Assembly: GCF_014649855.1 (NCBI RefSeq)
Contig: NZ_BMTV01000012.1
Coordinates: 147,716 to 211,715, forward strand
Direction of reading: 5' to 3'
DNA: 64,000 nucleotides
Source of the DNA: Streptomyces roseolus
GTDB taxonomy: Bacteria > Actinomycetota > Actinomycetes > Streptomycetales > Streptomycetaceae
Position 1 is the first letter of the stretch. Every line of letters begins with the position of its first letter. The position numbers and the translations under genes were made by a program. Positions 8,782 to 16,808 of the stretch are shown in pieces. The notes beneath the pieces were generated by a model. The model was not told the origin of the DNA and did not search any database. It worked only from the letters and a program-made list of their open reading frames with translations.

Positions 8782-8850
8782 TGATCGAATCGTCAAGGGA
8801 TCCGGAGCGAATGATCGAAACTCCCGTCGTTCGATCATTTCGTCTAAGGT
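8782..8850. promoter_or_regulatory. Operator and divergent promoters of the DUF2264/regulator pair
   Basis: A perfect inverted repeat, AATGATCGAA (8810-8819) and TTCGATCATT (8830-8839), is separated by 10 bp. A further half-site TGATCGAA lies at 8782-8789. A minus-strand -35 TTGACG (8796-8791) for the DUF2264 gene, with GAGGAT about 18 bp on, lies next to the extra half-site. A plus-strand -10-like TAAGGT (8845-8850) for the regulator follows the main operator. The layout suits repression of both genes by the regulator at 8918. Confidence 0.75.
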
Positions 8851-8917
8851 CAAGGGACCCCGGGCCGGGAACCACCGCCGCCGGGCCGGGAACCACCACC
8901 GCGAGGGGGAACCGCAC

Positions 8918-10012
8918 GTGCGCGAGAGTGCCGCCGAACGACACGCCCGACTGCTGGACCTGGTGCGCGAGCGCGGCACGGTCCGCGTCGCCGAACTGGC
9001 CGGCCTCCTGGGGGTCTCCCCGGTGACCGCCCGCCGCGACGCCGAGGCGCTCGCCTCGCGCGGACTGCTCGACCGGGTGCACGGCCAGGTCTCCTGGCCC
9101 CGGGCCGCCGTGCCCGGCGCCCCGGCCGGCGAGGGTCTGGTGCTCGGCCTGCTCGCGCCCTCCGCCACGTACTACTTCGCCGAGGTCATCCGGGGTGCGC
9201 ACGAGGCGGCGGCCCGGGCGGGCGCCCGGCTGGTGCTGCGGATCTCGGACTACCGCCCCGAGGAGGACCGGGCCCGCACCGAGGGGCTGCTCGCGGCCGG
9301 CGCCGAGGGCGTGCTGGTGGCACCGGGCTGGCGCGGGCCCGAGGACCGGCTCGCGTACGGCGGCTGGCTGGCGGAGCTGCCCGTGCCGGCGGTGCTCCTG
9401 GAGCGGCGCGCCGAGCCGGGCGGCCCGCTCGACGGCCTGGACCGGGTCTCCTCCGACCACGCCCACGGGGTGCTGCTCGCCCTGCGCCACCTGCTGGGGC
9501 TCGGCCACGCCACCCCGCTGCTGGTGGCGCGCGGGGACTCGCCGACCGCGCTCGCGGTGCGGGCCGGGTACGCGGAGGCGCTGGCGGTGCTGGGGCTGGA
9601 GCAGCCGCTGCCGGTCATCGAGTCCGTGCCGGCCGAGGCGGATCCGGAGGGGTTCGAGCGGGCGGTGCGGGCGCTGTACGAGGCGGTCCGCTCGGGTGTG
9701 GCGAGCGCGGCGCTCGTCCACAACGACGTGGACGCGATCGAGATCACCCAGCGGCTCGCCCCGCTCGGCGTGCGGGTCCCGCAGGACCTCGCCCTCATCG
9801 CGTACGACGACGAGGTCGCCGCCCTCGCCGACACCCCGCTGACGGCGGTCGCCCCGCCGAAGCGGCAGGTGGGCCGGCACGCCACGGAGCTGCTGGTGGA
9901 GCGGCTGACCGGGAGCGGGGGCGAGGAGGAGGCGAGCCGGCACGTGAGCCTGCTGCCCCGGCTGCGGGTGCGGGCCTCGTGCGGGGCCCCGGGCCCGGCT
10001 CCCGCCCTCTGA
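8918..10012 (+). CDS. Hybrid regulator: DeoR-type HTH with LacI-type sensor domain
   Basis: 364 residues from the GTG at 8918, which is preceded by GAGGGGGA. Residues 1-55 are a DeoR-type winged HTH (RHARLLDLVRERGTVRVAEL, then LLGVSPVTARRDAEALASRG). From about residue 70 the protein is a LacI/GalR periplasmic-binding-like sensor (VLGLLAPSATYYF, then RVSSDHAHGVLLALRHLLGLG and LALIAYDDEVAALADTPLTAV). LacI proteins normally carry a LacI-type HTH, so this is a domain swap, known in actinobacteria. It probably binds a sugar taken up by the ABC importer downstream. The conserved inverted repeats upstream of it and upstream of the transporter are its likely operators. Confidence 0.87.
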   Translation: MRESAAERHARLLDLVRERGTVRVAELAGLLGVSPVTARRDAEALASRGLLDRVHGQVSWPRAAVPGAPAGEGLVLGLLAPSATYYFAEVIRGAHEAAARAGARLVLRISDYRPEEDRARTEGLLAAGAEGVLVAPGWRGPEDRLAYGGWLAELPVPAVLLERRAEPGGPLDGLDRVSSDHAHGVLLALRHLLGLGHATPLLVARGDSPTALAVRAGYAEALAVLGLEQPLPVIESVPAEADPEGFERAVRALYEAVRSGVASAALVHNDVDAIEITQRLAPLGVRVPQDLALIAYDDEVAALADTPLTAVAPPKRQVGRHATELLVERLTGSGGEEEASRHVSLLPRLRVRASCGAPGPAPAL

Positions 10013-10037
10013 TCGATCTGATCTTTTTTCGATCATT
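10008..10037. promoter_or_regulatory. Second copy of the regulator operator, upstream of the ABC importer
   Basis: A perfect half-site TTCGATCATT (10028-10037) is paired with TCTGATCGAT (10008-10017, 7 of 10 matching) at the same 10-bp spacing as the operator at 8810-8839. It overlaps the stop codon of the regulator gene and lies just upstream of the importer promoter. The shared sequence and spacing tie the importer to the same regulator. Confidence 0.7.
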
Positions 10038-10050
10038 CAATCTTTCGCTC

Positions 10051-10079
10051 TTGACTTCGCTCAGGAACGGTCCCAGGAT
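10051..10079 (+). promoter_or_regulatory. Promoter of the ABC sugar importer operon
   Basis: TTGACT (10051-10056), 17 bp, then CAGGAT (10074-10079) is a good vegetative (HrdB-type) promoter. It lies about 40 bp before the GTG at 10121 and 13 bp downstream of the operator copy. Confidence 0.65.
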
Positions 10080-10120
10080 CACGGCCAACCCCGTCCGCGC
10101 CGCCGATCAGGAGCCGTGCC

Positions 10121-11437
10121 GTGAGCCTCAGCTGGAGCAGAACGACCCGCGTCATAGCCGGCACCGCCACCGCCCTCGCCGTCCTCACGGCCTGCGGCGG
10201 GGGCGGTGACGACACCGATTCCGCCGACGGCGAGCCCGTCACGATCACCTTCTGGGGCTGGGCCAAGGGCACCAAGGACGTCGTCGACGCCTTCAACGCC
10301 TCCCACACCGACATCAAGGTGACGTTCGAGGAGATCCCCTCCGGCAACGCCGGCGGCTACGCCAAGATCTCCAACGCCGTGAAGGCGGGCAACGCCCCCG
10401 ACCTCGTCTCCATCGAGTACCCCTCGCTCCCCGAGTTCGTCTCCTCCGGCGCCCTCCAGGACATCGGCGAGGCCTTCACCGAGGCCGACCGCGCGAAGTT
10501 CCTCCCCCAGGCCGTCGACCTCACCACCCTCGGCGGCCGGTCCTGGGCCGTCCCCTTCGACGCCGCCCCGCAGGCCTTCTACTACCGCAAGGACCTCTTC
10601 GAGAAGCACGGGATCGAGGTCCCCGCCACCTGGGACGACTTCCGGAAGGCCGCCGAGCGGGTGAAGAAGGCCGACCCGAAGGCCAGGATCGCCACCTTCT
10701 TCCCCGACGACCCCACCACCTTCGAGGCCATGGCCTGGCAGGCCGGCGCCCAGTGGTTCAAGGCCGAGGACGACACCTGGAAGGTCGACACCACCGACCC
10801 GGCCACCACCAAGGTCACCGCCTACTGGCAGGGCCTCCTCGACGACGGACTCGTCCACAAGAACGCCTCCTTCAGCCCCGAGTGGACCGGCTCCCTCAAG
10901 AACGGCACCACCCTCGGCTACCTCGGCGCCTCCTGGGGCGCCGGCGTCCTCAAGGGCACCCTCCCCGAGCAGTCCGGCAAGTGGGCCGTCGCCCCCGTGC
11001 CGAGCTGGGACGGCAGGCCCGCCTCCGGGATGCTCGGCGGCTCCACCTTCGCCGTGCCGAAGAACAGCACGAAGAAGGCGGCCGCCGTCGAGTTCGCGGA
11101 GTGGATGACCACCACCGAGGAGGGCGTGAAGGCCCGCATCGCCTCCGGCACCTCCAGCGCCTTCCCCGCCGCGACCGCCCTGCGTCCCGCCGCCAAGAAG
11201 GCCTTCGACGCCGGCTACTACGGCGGCCAGGACATCTACGCCCTCTTCGAGGCGGCCGGCGCCTCCATCTCCCCGCGGTGGTCCTGGGGCCCCACCACCG
11301 GCACCACCAACACCGCCATCAAGGACCGCTTCGGCGCCGTCGCCCCCGGCGGCCCCACCCTCGCCGAGGCGGTGAAGGCCGGCCACGACGCCACCGTCGC
11401 CGAGCTCACCAAGCGCGGCCTGAAGGTCGAGGGCTGA
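10121..11437 (+). CDS. Sugar ABC transporter substrate-binding lipoprotein
   Basis: 438 residues, extracellular solute-binding protein family 1. The signal peptide ends in a lipobox LTAC (Cys near residue 27), so the mature protein is lipid-anchored outside the membrane. FWGWAKGTKDVVDAFNAS, YPSLPEFVSSGALQDI and the aromatic-rich sugar cleft (SWGAG, MLGGSTFAVP) fit the family. The GTG at 10121 has AGGAG 7 nt upstream. It is the first gene of an operon with the two permeases. No ATPase gene is present, so a shared MsiK-type ATPase elsewhere is expected, as for most Streptomyces sugar importers. Confidence 0.93.
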   Translation: MSLSWSRTTRVIAGTATALAVLTACGGGGDDTDSADGEPVTITFWGWAKGTKDVVDAFNASHTDIKVTFEEIPSGNAGGYAKISNAVKAGNAPDLVSIEYPSLPEFVSSGALQDIGEAFTEADRAKFLPQAVDLTTLGGRSWAVPFDAAPQAFYYRKDLFEKHGIEVPATWDDFRKAAERVKKADPKARIATFFPDDPTTFEAMAWQAGAQWFKAEDDTWKVDTTDPATTKVTAYWQGLLDDGLVHKNASFSPEWTGSLKNGTTLGYLGASWGAGVLKGTLPEQSGKWAVAPVPSWDGRPASGMLGGSTFAVPKNSTKKAAAVEFAEWMTTTEEGVKARIASGTSSAFPAATALRPAAKKAFDAGYYGGQDIYALFEAAGASISPRWSWGPTTGTTNTAIKDRFGAVAPGGPTLAEAVKAGHDATVAELTKRGLKVEG

Positions 11438-11441
11438 GCGC

Positions 11442-12332
11442 GTGAAGGCCCGCACCCGTGCCGCGGCACTCCTGCTGACCCCCTTCCTCCTGCTCTTCAC
11501 CGCGGTGCTGGTGGTGCCGATCGGCTACGCGGTCTGGCTGAGCCTCTTCACCGAGAAGCAGTCGGGACTGGGCTTCGGCGGCTCCGAGACCGTCTTCACC
11601 GGCCTCGGCAACTACGCCACGGCACTGGGTGACCGGGCCTTCCGCGAGGGCTTCGGCGTGCTGCTCGGCTACTGCCTGCTCTACCTGCCGCTGCTGCTCG
11701 GCGGCGCCCTCGGCCTCGCCCTCCTCCTCGACTCCGCCCTCGCCCGCGCCCGCCGCTTCTTCCAGCTCGCGCTCTTCCTGCCGCACGCCGTGCCCGGCAT
11801 CATCGCCGCGCTGATCTGGGTCTACCTCTACACGCCCCAACTCAGCCCGGTCGTGAAGGCGATGGAGGCCGGCGGGATCGGCTTCGACTTCTTCTCCCCC
11901 GAGGGCGCGCTGCCGTCCGTCGTCAACATCGCCCTCTGGGAGTGGCTCGGCTACAACCTGATCATCTTCTACGCCGCCCTCCAGGCCATCGACCGCTCCG
12001 TCCTCGAAGCCGCCACCGTCGACGGCGCCGGCGCCTGGCGCACCGCCTTCTCCGTCAAGGTCCCGCTGCTCCGCGGCTCCCTGGCGATGGTCGGCCTCTT
12101 CACCGTCATCGGCTCCCTCCAGCTCTTCACCGAACCGCTGATCCTCAGCAGGGGCACGGGCTCCGCCGTCACCTCCACCTGGACGCCGAACATGTACGCG
12201 TACTCCGCCGCCTTCGACCGCAACGACTACGGCCTGGCCGCGGCCGCCTCGATCCTGCTCGCCCTGACCGCCGCGCTGCTCTCCTTCGCCGTCACCCGCC
12301 TCACCCGGGACCGGAAGGAGAAGGCCGCATGA
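11442..12332 (+). CDS. Sugar ABC transporter permease, MalF type
   Basis: 296 residues with six predicted membrane helices (first LLTPFLLLFTAVLVVPIGYA). The cytoplasmic EAA loop reads EAATVDGAGAWRTAFSVKVP, where it would dock to the ATPase. It starts at a GTG 4 bp after the binding-protein stop and overlaps the next permease by 4 bp (ATGA), so the three genes are translated together. It forms the channel with the gene at 12329. Confidence 0.93.
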   Translation: MKARTRAAALLLTPFLLLFTAVLVVPIGYAVWLSLFTEKQSGLGFGGSETVFTGLGNYATALGDRAFREGFGVLLGYCLLYLPLLLGGALGLALLLDSALARARRFFQLALFLPHAVPGIIAALIWVYLYTPQLSPVVKAMEAGGIGFDFFSPEGALPSVVNIALWEWLGYNLIIFYAALQAIDRSVLEAATVDGAGAWRTAFSVKVPLLRGSLAMVGLFTVIGSLQLFTEPLILSRGTGSAVTSTWTPNMYAYSAAFDRNDYGLAAAASILLALTAALLSFAVTRLTRDRKEKAA

Positions 12333-13177
12333 GCACCCCCCGCTCCCGCTGGCTGTCGAAGGGCGCCGTCAACGGCGTCCTCCTCCTGGCCACCTGCTAC
12401 ATGCTCTTCCCGCTCGTCTGGCTGGTCACCGCCGCCACCAAGGACGCCGGCGGCCTCCTCGCCGGCGACGCCTTCTCCTTCGAGGGCTTCGACCTCGGCG
12501 GCAACCTCGCCCGGCTCGCCGCGTACAACGACGGCGTCTACTTCCGCTGGTACCTCAACAGCCTCCTCTACGCCGGCGTCGGCGCCGCCGCCTGCGCGCT
12601 GATCAGCGTCGCCGCCGGATACGCCTTCCACGTCTACGACTTCCGCGGCAAGGAGAAGCTCTTCGGCCTCGTCCTGCTCGGCGTCCTCGTCCCCACCACC
12701 GCGCTCGCCCTGCCGATGTACCTGCTCGCCAGCGACCTGGGGATCGTCAACACCTACGCCGCCGTGCTCCTCCCGGTCCTCGTCAACCCCTTCGGGGTCT
12801 ACCTGTCCCGGGTGCTGTGCGCCGCCTACGTCCCCGACGAGGTCCTGGAGGCCGCCCGCATCGACGGCGCCGGCGAGCTGCGGGTCTTCTGGTCGATCGG
12901 TCTGCGCACGGTCATGCCGGGCTTCGTGACCGTCTTCCTCTTCCAGTTCACCGCCGTCTGGAACAACTTCTTCCTCCCCCTGGTGATGCTCTCCGACCAG
13001 AAGCTCTTCCCGCTGAGCCTCGGCCTGTACGCGTGGAACAGCAACGCCCACGCCGAACCGGACTACTACCCCCTGGTCGTCACCGGCTCCCTGCTCGCCG
13101 TCGTCCCCCTCGTCCTCGCCTTCGTCTCGCTCCAGCGCCACTGGAGGGCCGGCCTCACCGCCGGCAGCGTCAAGTGA
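12329..13177 (+). CDS. Sugar ABC transporter permease, MalG type
   Basis: 282 residues, carbohydrate-type inner-membrane permease with about six helices (LLLATCYMLFPLVWLVTAAT onward) and the EAA motif EAARIDGAGELRVFWSIGL. The ATG at 12329 overlaps the TGA of the preceding permease. The C-terminus LQRHWRAGLTAGSVK is typical of the MalG branch. It pairs with the gene at 11442 for uptake of the sugar bound by the lipoprotein at 10121. Confidence 0.93.
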   Translation: MSTPRSRWLSKGAVNGVLLLATCYMLFPLVWLVTAATKDAGGLLAGDAFSFEGFDLGGNLARLAAYNDGVYFRWYLNSLLYAGVGAAACALISVAAGYAFHVYDFRGKEKLFGLVLLGVLVPTTALALPMYLLASDLGIVNTYAAVLLPVLVNPFGVYLSRVLCAAYVPDEVLEAARIDGAGELRVFWSIGLRTVMPGFVTVFLFQFTAVWNNFFLPLVMLSDQKLFPLSLGLYAWNSNAHAEPDYYPLVVTGSLLAVVPLVLAFVSLQRHWRAGLTAGSVK

Positions 13178-13190
13178 GGAGCCCCGTCAC

Positions 13191-14231
13191 GTGAGGAGCT
13201 CACCTCCCACCATGCACCCGACCACCGACCACCGCCCCGCCCTGCTGCTCGCGATGGGCCCCGGCGTCGCCGACCGCCTCCTCACCGACGCCCACCGCAC
13301 CCGTCTCGCGGCCCTCACCCGGACCGACCCGTACCTGGTCGCCCACGACCTGACCGCCCCCGGCCCCCGCGCCGCCGCCGCCCTCGCCGAGGCCGAACTC
13401 CTCCTCACCTGCTGGGGCGCCACCCCGCTCACCCCGGAGGTGCTCGCCCGCGCCCCCCGCCTCAAGGCCGTGGTGCACGCGGCCGGTTCGGTCAAGCACC
13501 ACATCACCGACGCCTGCTGGGAGCGCGGCCTGAAGGTCACCAGCGCCGCCGCCGCCAACGCGCTCCCCGTCGCCGAGTACACCCTCGCCGCGATCCTCTT
13601 CGCCGGGAAGCGGGTGCTGCCCGCGGCCCGGCGGTACGCCGAACTCCGCGCCGGCCACGGCTGGCTCGCCGAGTCCGCCGCCTGGGGCAACTACCGCCGC
13701 ACGGTCGGCATCGTCGGCGCCTCCCGCATCGGCCGCCGGGTCGTCGACCTCCTGCGCCCCTTCGACGTCGAGGTGCTGCTCCACGACCCGTACCTGACGG
13801 CGGCCCCGCCGGGCGCGGCCCTCACCGGCCTGGACGAACTCTGCGCCCGCAGCTCGGTGGTCTCCGTGCACGCGCCGCAGCTCCCGTCCACGTACCGCAT
13901 GATCGGCCCCCGCCAGCTCGCCGCCCTGCCTGACGGCGCCACCCTGATCAACACCTCCCGGGGTTCCCTGGTCGACGAGGACGCCCTCCTGCCGCACCTC
14001 ACCGCGGGCCGCCTCCACGCGGTCCTCGACGTCACCGACCCCGAGCTGCCGCCGCCCGACTCCCCGCTCTACAGCCTGCCCAACGTCCTGCTCACCCCGC
14101 ACATCGCCGGCTCCCTCGGCAACGAGCTGCACCGGATGGCCGATCAGGCTCTGGACGAGATCGTCCGCTACGCCCGCGGCGAGCCCTTCGTGGAGGAGGT
14201 CAGGGCCGCCGACCTGACGCACTCGGCCTAG
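13191..14231 (+). CDS. D-isomer-specific 2-hydroxyacid dehydrogenase
   Basis: About 340 residues. The NAD-binding fold starts at TVGIVGASRIGRRVVDLL. The catalytic Arg is in NTSRGSLVDEDAL, Glu in DVTDPELPPPD and His in LLTPHIAGSLGNE. Members reduce 2-oxoacids or oxidise D-2-hydroxyacids. As the last gene of the DUF2264/importer cluster it may act on a breakdown product of the imported sugar; this is inference. The GTG at 13191 has GAGGAG 9-10 nt upstream; an ATG at 13212 with its own GAGGAG is equally plausible. Confidence 0.88.
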   Translation: MRSSPPTMHPTTDHRPALLLAMGPGVADRLLTDAHRTRLAALTRTDPYLVAHDLTAPGPRAAAALAEAELLLTCWGATPLTPEVLARAPRLKAVVHAAGSVKHHITDACWERGLKVTSAAAANALPVAEYTLAAILFAGKRVLPAARRYAELRAGHGWLAESAAWGNYRRTVGIVGASRIGRRVVDLLRPFDVEVLLHDPYLTAAPPGAALTGLDELCARSSVVSVHAPQLPSTYRMIGPRQLAALPDGATLINTSRGSLVDEDALLPHLTAGRLHAVLDVTDPELPPPDSPLYSLPNVLLTPHIAGSLGNELHRMADQALDEIVRYARGEPFVEEVRAADLTHSA

Positions 14232-14284
14232 ACCGGCCTAGACTGGAGGGGTCCACCCGCGGCTTCGCCCGGTCGGAGGCGGCC

Positions 14285-14983
14285 ATGACCTTCGTGCAGA
14301 TCATCGATTGCAGGACGAGCCAGGTCGAGGAGCTCAACCGGCTCATGGACCGCTGGGTCGAGCAGACCCGGGGGAAACGGACCGCCACCCACGCCGTCGT
14401 CGGCACCGACCGGTCGGACGCCCAGCACGTCGTGGAGATCGTGGAGTTCCCCTCGTACGACGTGGCGATGCGCAACTCCCAGCTGCCGGAGACCGACCGG
14501 ATCTTCCGGGAGATGGTCGCCCTCTGCGACGAGATGCCCACCTTCACCGACCTGGACGTGGTCCGGGACGAGGCGCTGTACAAAGCGAACGCGCGGCAGC
14601 TGTTCGGGATGCTCGCGGACGGCACCGACCTGGCCCTGCTCGACGGCGTCCTCGCCGAGGGCTACCACGACCACGATCCGACGAACCCGCAGGACGTCCT
14701 CGGGATGGACGCGGTCCGGCGCGAGGTGGAGGAGTGGCGCGCGGGCTTCGACTTCGCGTTCGCGGTCGAGGACCAGATCGCGGAGGGCGACCGCGTGTGC
14801 ACCCGCTGGACGTGGACCGGCACCCATGTCGGGGACTTCATGGGCCTCCAGCCGACCGGCATGGAGGTCACCATGACCGGGACCACCCTCCACCGCTTCC
14901 GCGACGACGGGAAGATCGCCGAGGGCTGGTGGCAGTACGACCTGCTCGGGCTGATGAACCGGCTCGGCGCGGTCGAGACCTGA
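14285..14983 (+). CDS. Two-domain protein: dimeric alpha/beta-barrel plus SnoaL-like domain
   Basis: 232 residues. Residues 1-95 (MTFVQIIDCRTSQVEELNRL, then VGTDRSDAQHVVEIVEFPSY) resemble a ferredoxin-like alpha/beta-barrel monooxygenase-type domain. Residues 100-232 form a SnoaL/NTF2-like cone: LLDGVLAEGYHDHDPTNP, TGTHVGDFMGLQPTG and TTLHRFRDDGKIAEGWWQYD. SnoaL-like proteins include polyketide cyclases and many unknowns. A -10-like TAGACT lies about 45 bp upstream at 14240. It is separated from the groEL1 gene by a strong bidirectional hairpin. Confidence 0.82.
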   Translation: MTFVQIIDCRTSQVEELNRLMDRWVEQTRGKRTATHAVVGTDRSDAQHVVEIVEFPSYDVAMRNSQLPETDRIFREMVALCDEMPTFTDLDVVRDEALYKANARQLFGMLADGTDLALLDGVLAEGYHDHDPTNPQDVLGMDAVRREVEEWRAGFDFAFAVEDQIAEGDRVCTRWTWTGTHVGDFMGLQPTGMEVTMTGTTLHRFRDDGKIAEGWWQYDLLGLMNRLGAVET

Positions 14984-15028
14984 GGGCCGAGGGGCGGGCC
15001 CGGCGCGGACGCGCCCCGAGGAACGGGC

Positions 15029-15065
15029 GAGGCCCGGTGCCCCCGCGACGGGGGCACCGGGCCTC
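15029..15065. terminator. Bidirectional hairpin between the SnoaL-like gene and groEL1
   Basis: A perfect 16-bp stem (15029-15044 with 15050-15065) with a 5-nt loop lies 46 bp after one convergent stop codon and 15 bp after the other. It is GC-rich without a T-run, as is usual for Streptomyces terminators. Confidence 0.85.
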
Positions 15066-15079
15066 GTGACGTGGGAACG

Positions 15080-16702
15080 TCAGTGGGAGTGACCGTGGCC
15101 GTGACCGTGGTCCGCCGGCTCCTCCTCCTTCTTCTCCACCACGAGGGTCTCGGTGGTGAGGAGCAGGGAGGCGATCGACGCGGCGTTCTCCAGGGCGGAG
15201 CGCGTGACCTTCACCGGGTCGATGACGCCGGCCTTGACCAGGTCGCCGTACTCGCCGGTGGCGGCGTTGAAGCCCTGGCCCTTGTCGAGCTCGGCGACCT
15301 TGGAGGTGATGACGTAGCCCTCCAGGCCGGCGTTCTCGGCGATCCAGCGCAGCGGCTCGACGGCGGCGCGGCGGACGACGGCGACACCGGTGGCCTCGTC
15401 GCCCTCCTTGCCGAGGTTGCCCTCCAGGACCTTGACGGCGTGGACGAGCGCGGAGCCACCACCGGAGACGATGCCCTCCTCGACCGCGGCGCGGGTCGCG
15501 GAGATGGCGTCCTCCAGACGGTGCTTCTTCTCCTTCAGCTCCACCTCGGTGGCGGCGCCGACCTTGATCACGCACACGCCGCCGGCCAGCTTCGCGAGGC
15601 GCTCCTGGAGCTTCTCGCGGTCCCAGTCGGAGTCCGTGGACTCGATCTCGGCCTTGATCTGGGCGACGCGGCCCGCGACGTCGGCGGAGTCGCCGCCGCC
15701 GTCGACGATGGTGGTGTCGTCCTTGGTGACGGTGACGCGGCGGGCGGTGCCCAGCACGTCGAGACCGGCCTGGTCGAGCTTGAGGCCGACCTCCTCGGCG
15801 ATGACGGTGGCACCGGTGAGGGTAGCCATGTCGCCGAGCATCGCCTTGCGGCGGTCGCCGAAGCCGGGGGCCTTGACGGCGACGGCGTTGAAGGTGCCGC
15901 GGATCTTGTTGACGACGAGGGTGGAGAGCGCCTCGCCCTCGACGTCCTCGGCGATGATCAGCAGCGGCTTGGAGCCACCGGACTGGATGACCTTCTCCAG
16001 GAGGGGCAGCAGGTCCTGGATGGAGGAGATCTTGCCCTGGTGGATCAGGATGTACGGGTCGTCGAGGACGGCCTCCATGCGCTCCTGGTCGGTCACCATG
16101 TACGGGGACAGGTAGCCCTTGTCGAAGGCCATGCCCTCGGTGAAGTCGAGCTCCAGGCCGAAGGTGTTGGACTCCTCGACGGTGATGACACCGTCCTTGC
16201 CGACCTTGTCCATGGCCTCGGCGATGAGCTCGCCGACCTGCTGGTCCTGGGCGGAGAGCGCGGCGACGGCGGCGATGTCCGACTTGTCGTCGATCGGGCG
16301 CGCGGTGGCGAGCAGCTCGTCGGAGACGGCCTTGACGGCGGCGTCGATGCCCTTCTTCAGGGAGGCCGGGGAGGCGCCGGCGGCGACGTTGCGCAGACCC
16401 TCGCGGACGAGCGCCTGGGCGAGCACGGTGGCGGTGGTGGTGCCGTCACCCGCGATGTCGTTGGTCTTGGTCGCCACCTCCTTGACGAGCTGGGCGCCGA
16501 GGTTCTCGTACGGGTCCTCGATCTCGACCTCGCGGGCGATCGTGACACCGTCGTTGGTGATGGTGGGGGCGCCGAACTTCTTGTCGATGACGACGTTGCG
16601 GCCCTTGGGGCCGATCGTCACCTTCACCGTGTCGGCAAGCTTGTTGACGCCGCGCTCAAGGGCGCGACGGGCGTCCTCGTCGAACTTCAGGATCTTCGCC
16701 AT
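15080..16702 (-). CDS. groEL1: Chaperonin GroEL1 (Hsp60)
   Basis: 540 residues, full-length group I chaperonin. It has the ATP-binding DGTTTATVLAQ, the apical-domain VKAPGFGDRRKAML and the C-terminal LLLTTETLVVEKKEEEP. The tail ends in a His/Gly stretch, GHGHGHSH, instead of the GGM repeats of E. coli; this His-rich tail marks the GroEL1 paralogue of actinobacteria that sits with groES. It forms the 14-mer folding chamber with GroES. It follows groES in the same orientation after a 106-bp gap that contains a strong hairpin. Confidence 0.97.
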   Translation of the reverse strand: MAKILKFDEDARRALERGVNKLADTVKVTIGPKGRNVVIDKKFGAPTITNDGVTIAREVEIEDPYENLGAQLVKEVATKTNDIAGDGTTTATVLAQALVREGLRNVAAGASPASLKKGIDAAVKAVSDELLATARPIDDKSDIAAVAALSAQDQQVGELIAEAMDKVGKDGVITVEESNTFGLELDFTEGMAFDKGYLSPYMVTDQERMEAVLDDPYILIHQGKISSIQDLLPLLEKVIQSGGSKPLLIIAEDVEGEALSTLVVNKIRGTFNAVAVKAPGFGDRRKAMLGDMATLTGATVIAEEVGLKLDQAGLDVLGTARRVTVTKDDTTIVDGGGDSADVAGRVAQIKAEIESTDSDWDREKLQERLAKLAGGVCVIKVGAATEVELKEKKHRLEDAISATRAAVEEGIVSGGGSALVHAVKVLEGNLGKEGDEATGVAVVRRAAVEPLRWIAENAGLEGYVITSKVAELDKGQGFNAATGEYGDLVKAGVIDPVKVTRSALENAASIASLLLTTETLVVEKKEEEPADHGHGHGHSH

Positions 16703-16742
16703 GGGAGCGATTCAGCCCTCTCGGAAATCGTGTGGGAAAACA

Positions 16743-16790
16743 AACCGCGCCCCTGGACGCCCAAGTAATCAAGGGGTCAGGGGCGCGGTT
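16743..16790 (-). promoter_or_regulatory. Hairpin in the groES-groEL1 gap
   Basis: A perfect 13-bp stem (16743-16755 with 16778-16790, AACCGCGCCCCTG and its complement) with a 22-nt loop lies between the groES stop and the groEL1 start. It could be a partial terminator setting the GroES:GroEL ratio, or an mRNA-processing site. Confidence 0.7.
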
Positions 16791-16808
16791 CAAAGCAGGT
16801 ACGTCGTC

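Noticed and set aside
7053..9026. A plus-strand frame of 657 codons over the DUF2264 gene
   Set aside because: Its translation is Gly/Val/Ala-rich and repetitive. The minus strand encodes a recognisable family.
15071..16768. A plus-strand frame of 565 codons opposite groEL1
   Set aside because: It is antisense to a full-length GroEL, with low-complexity composition and no ribosome site.
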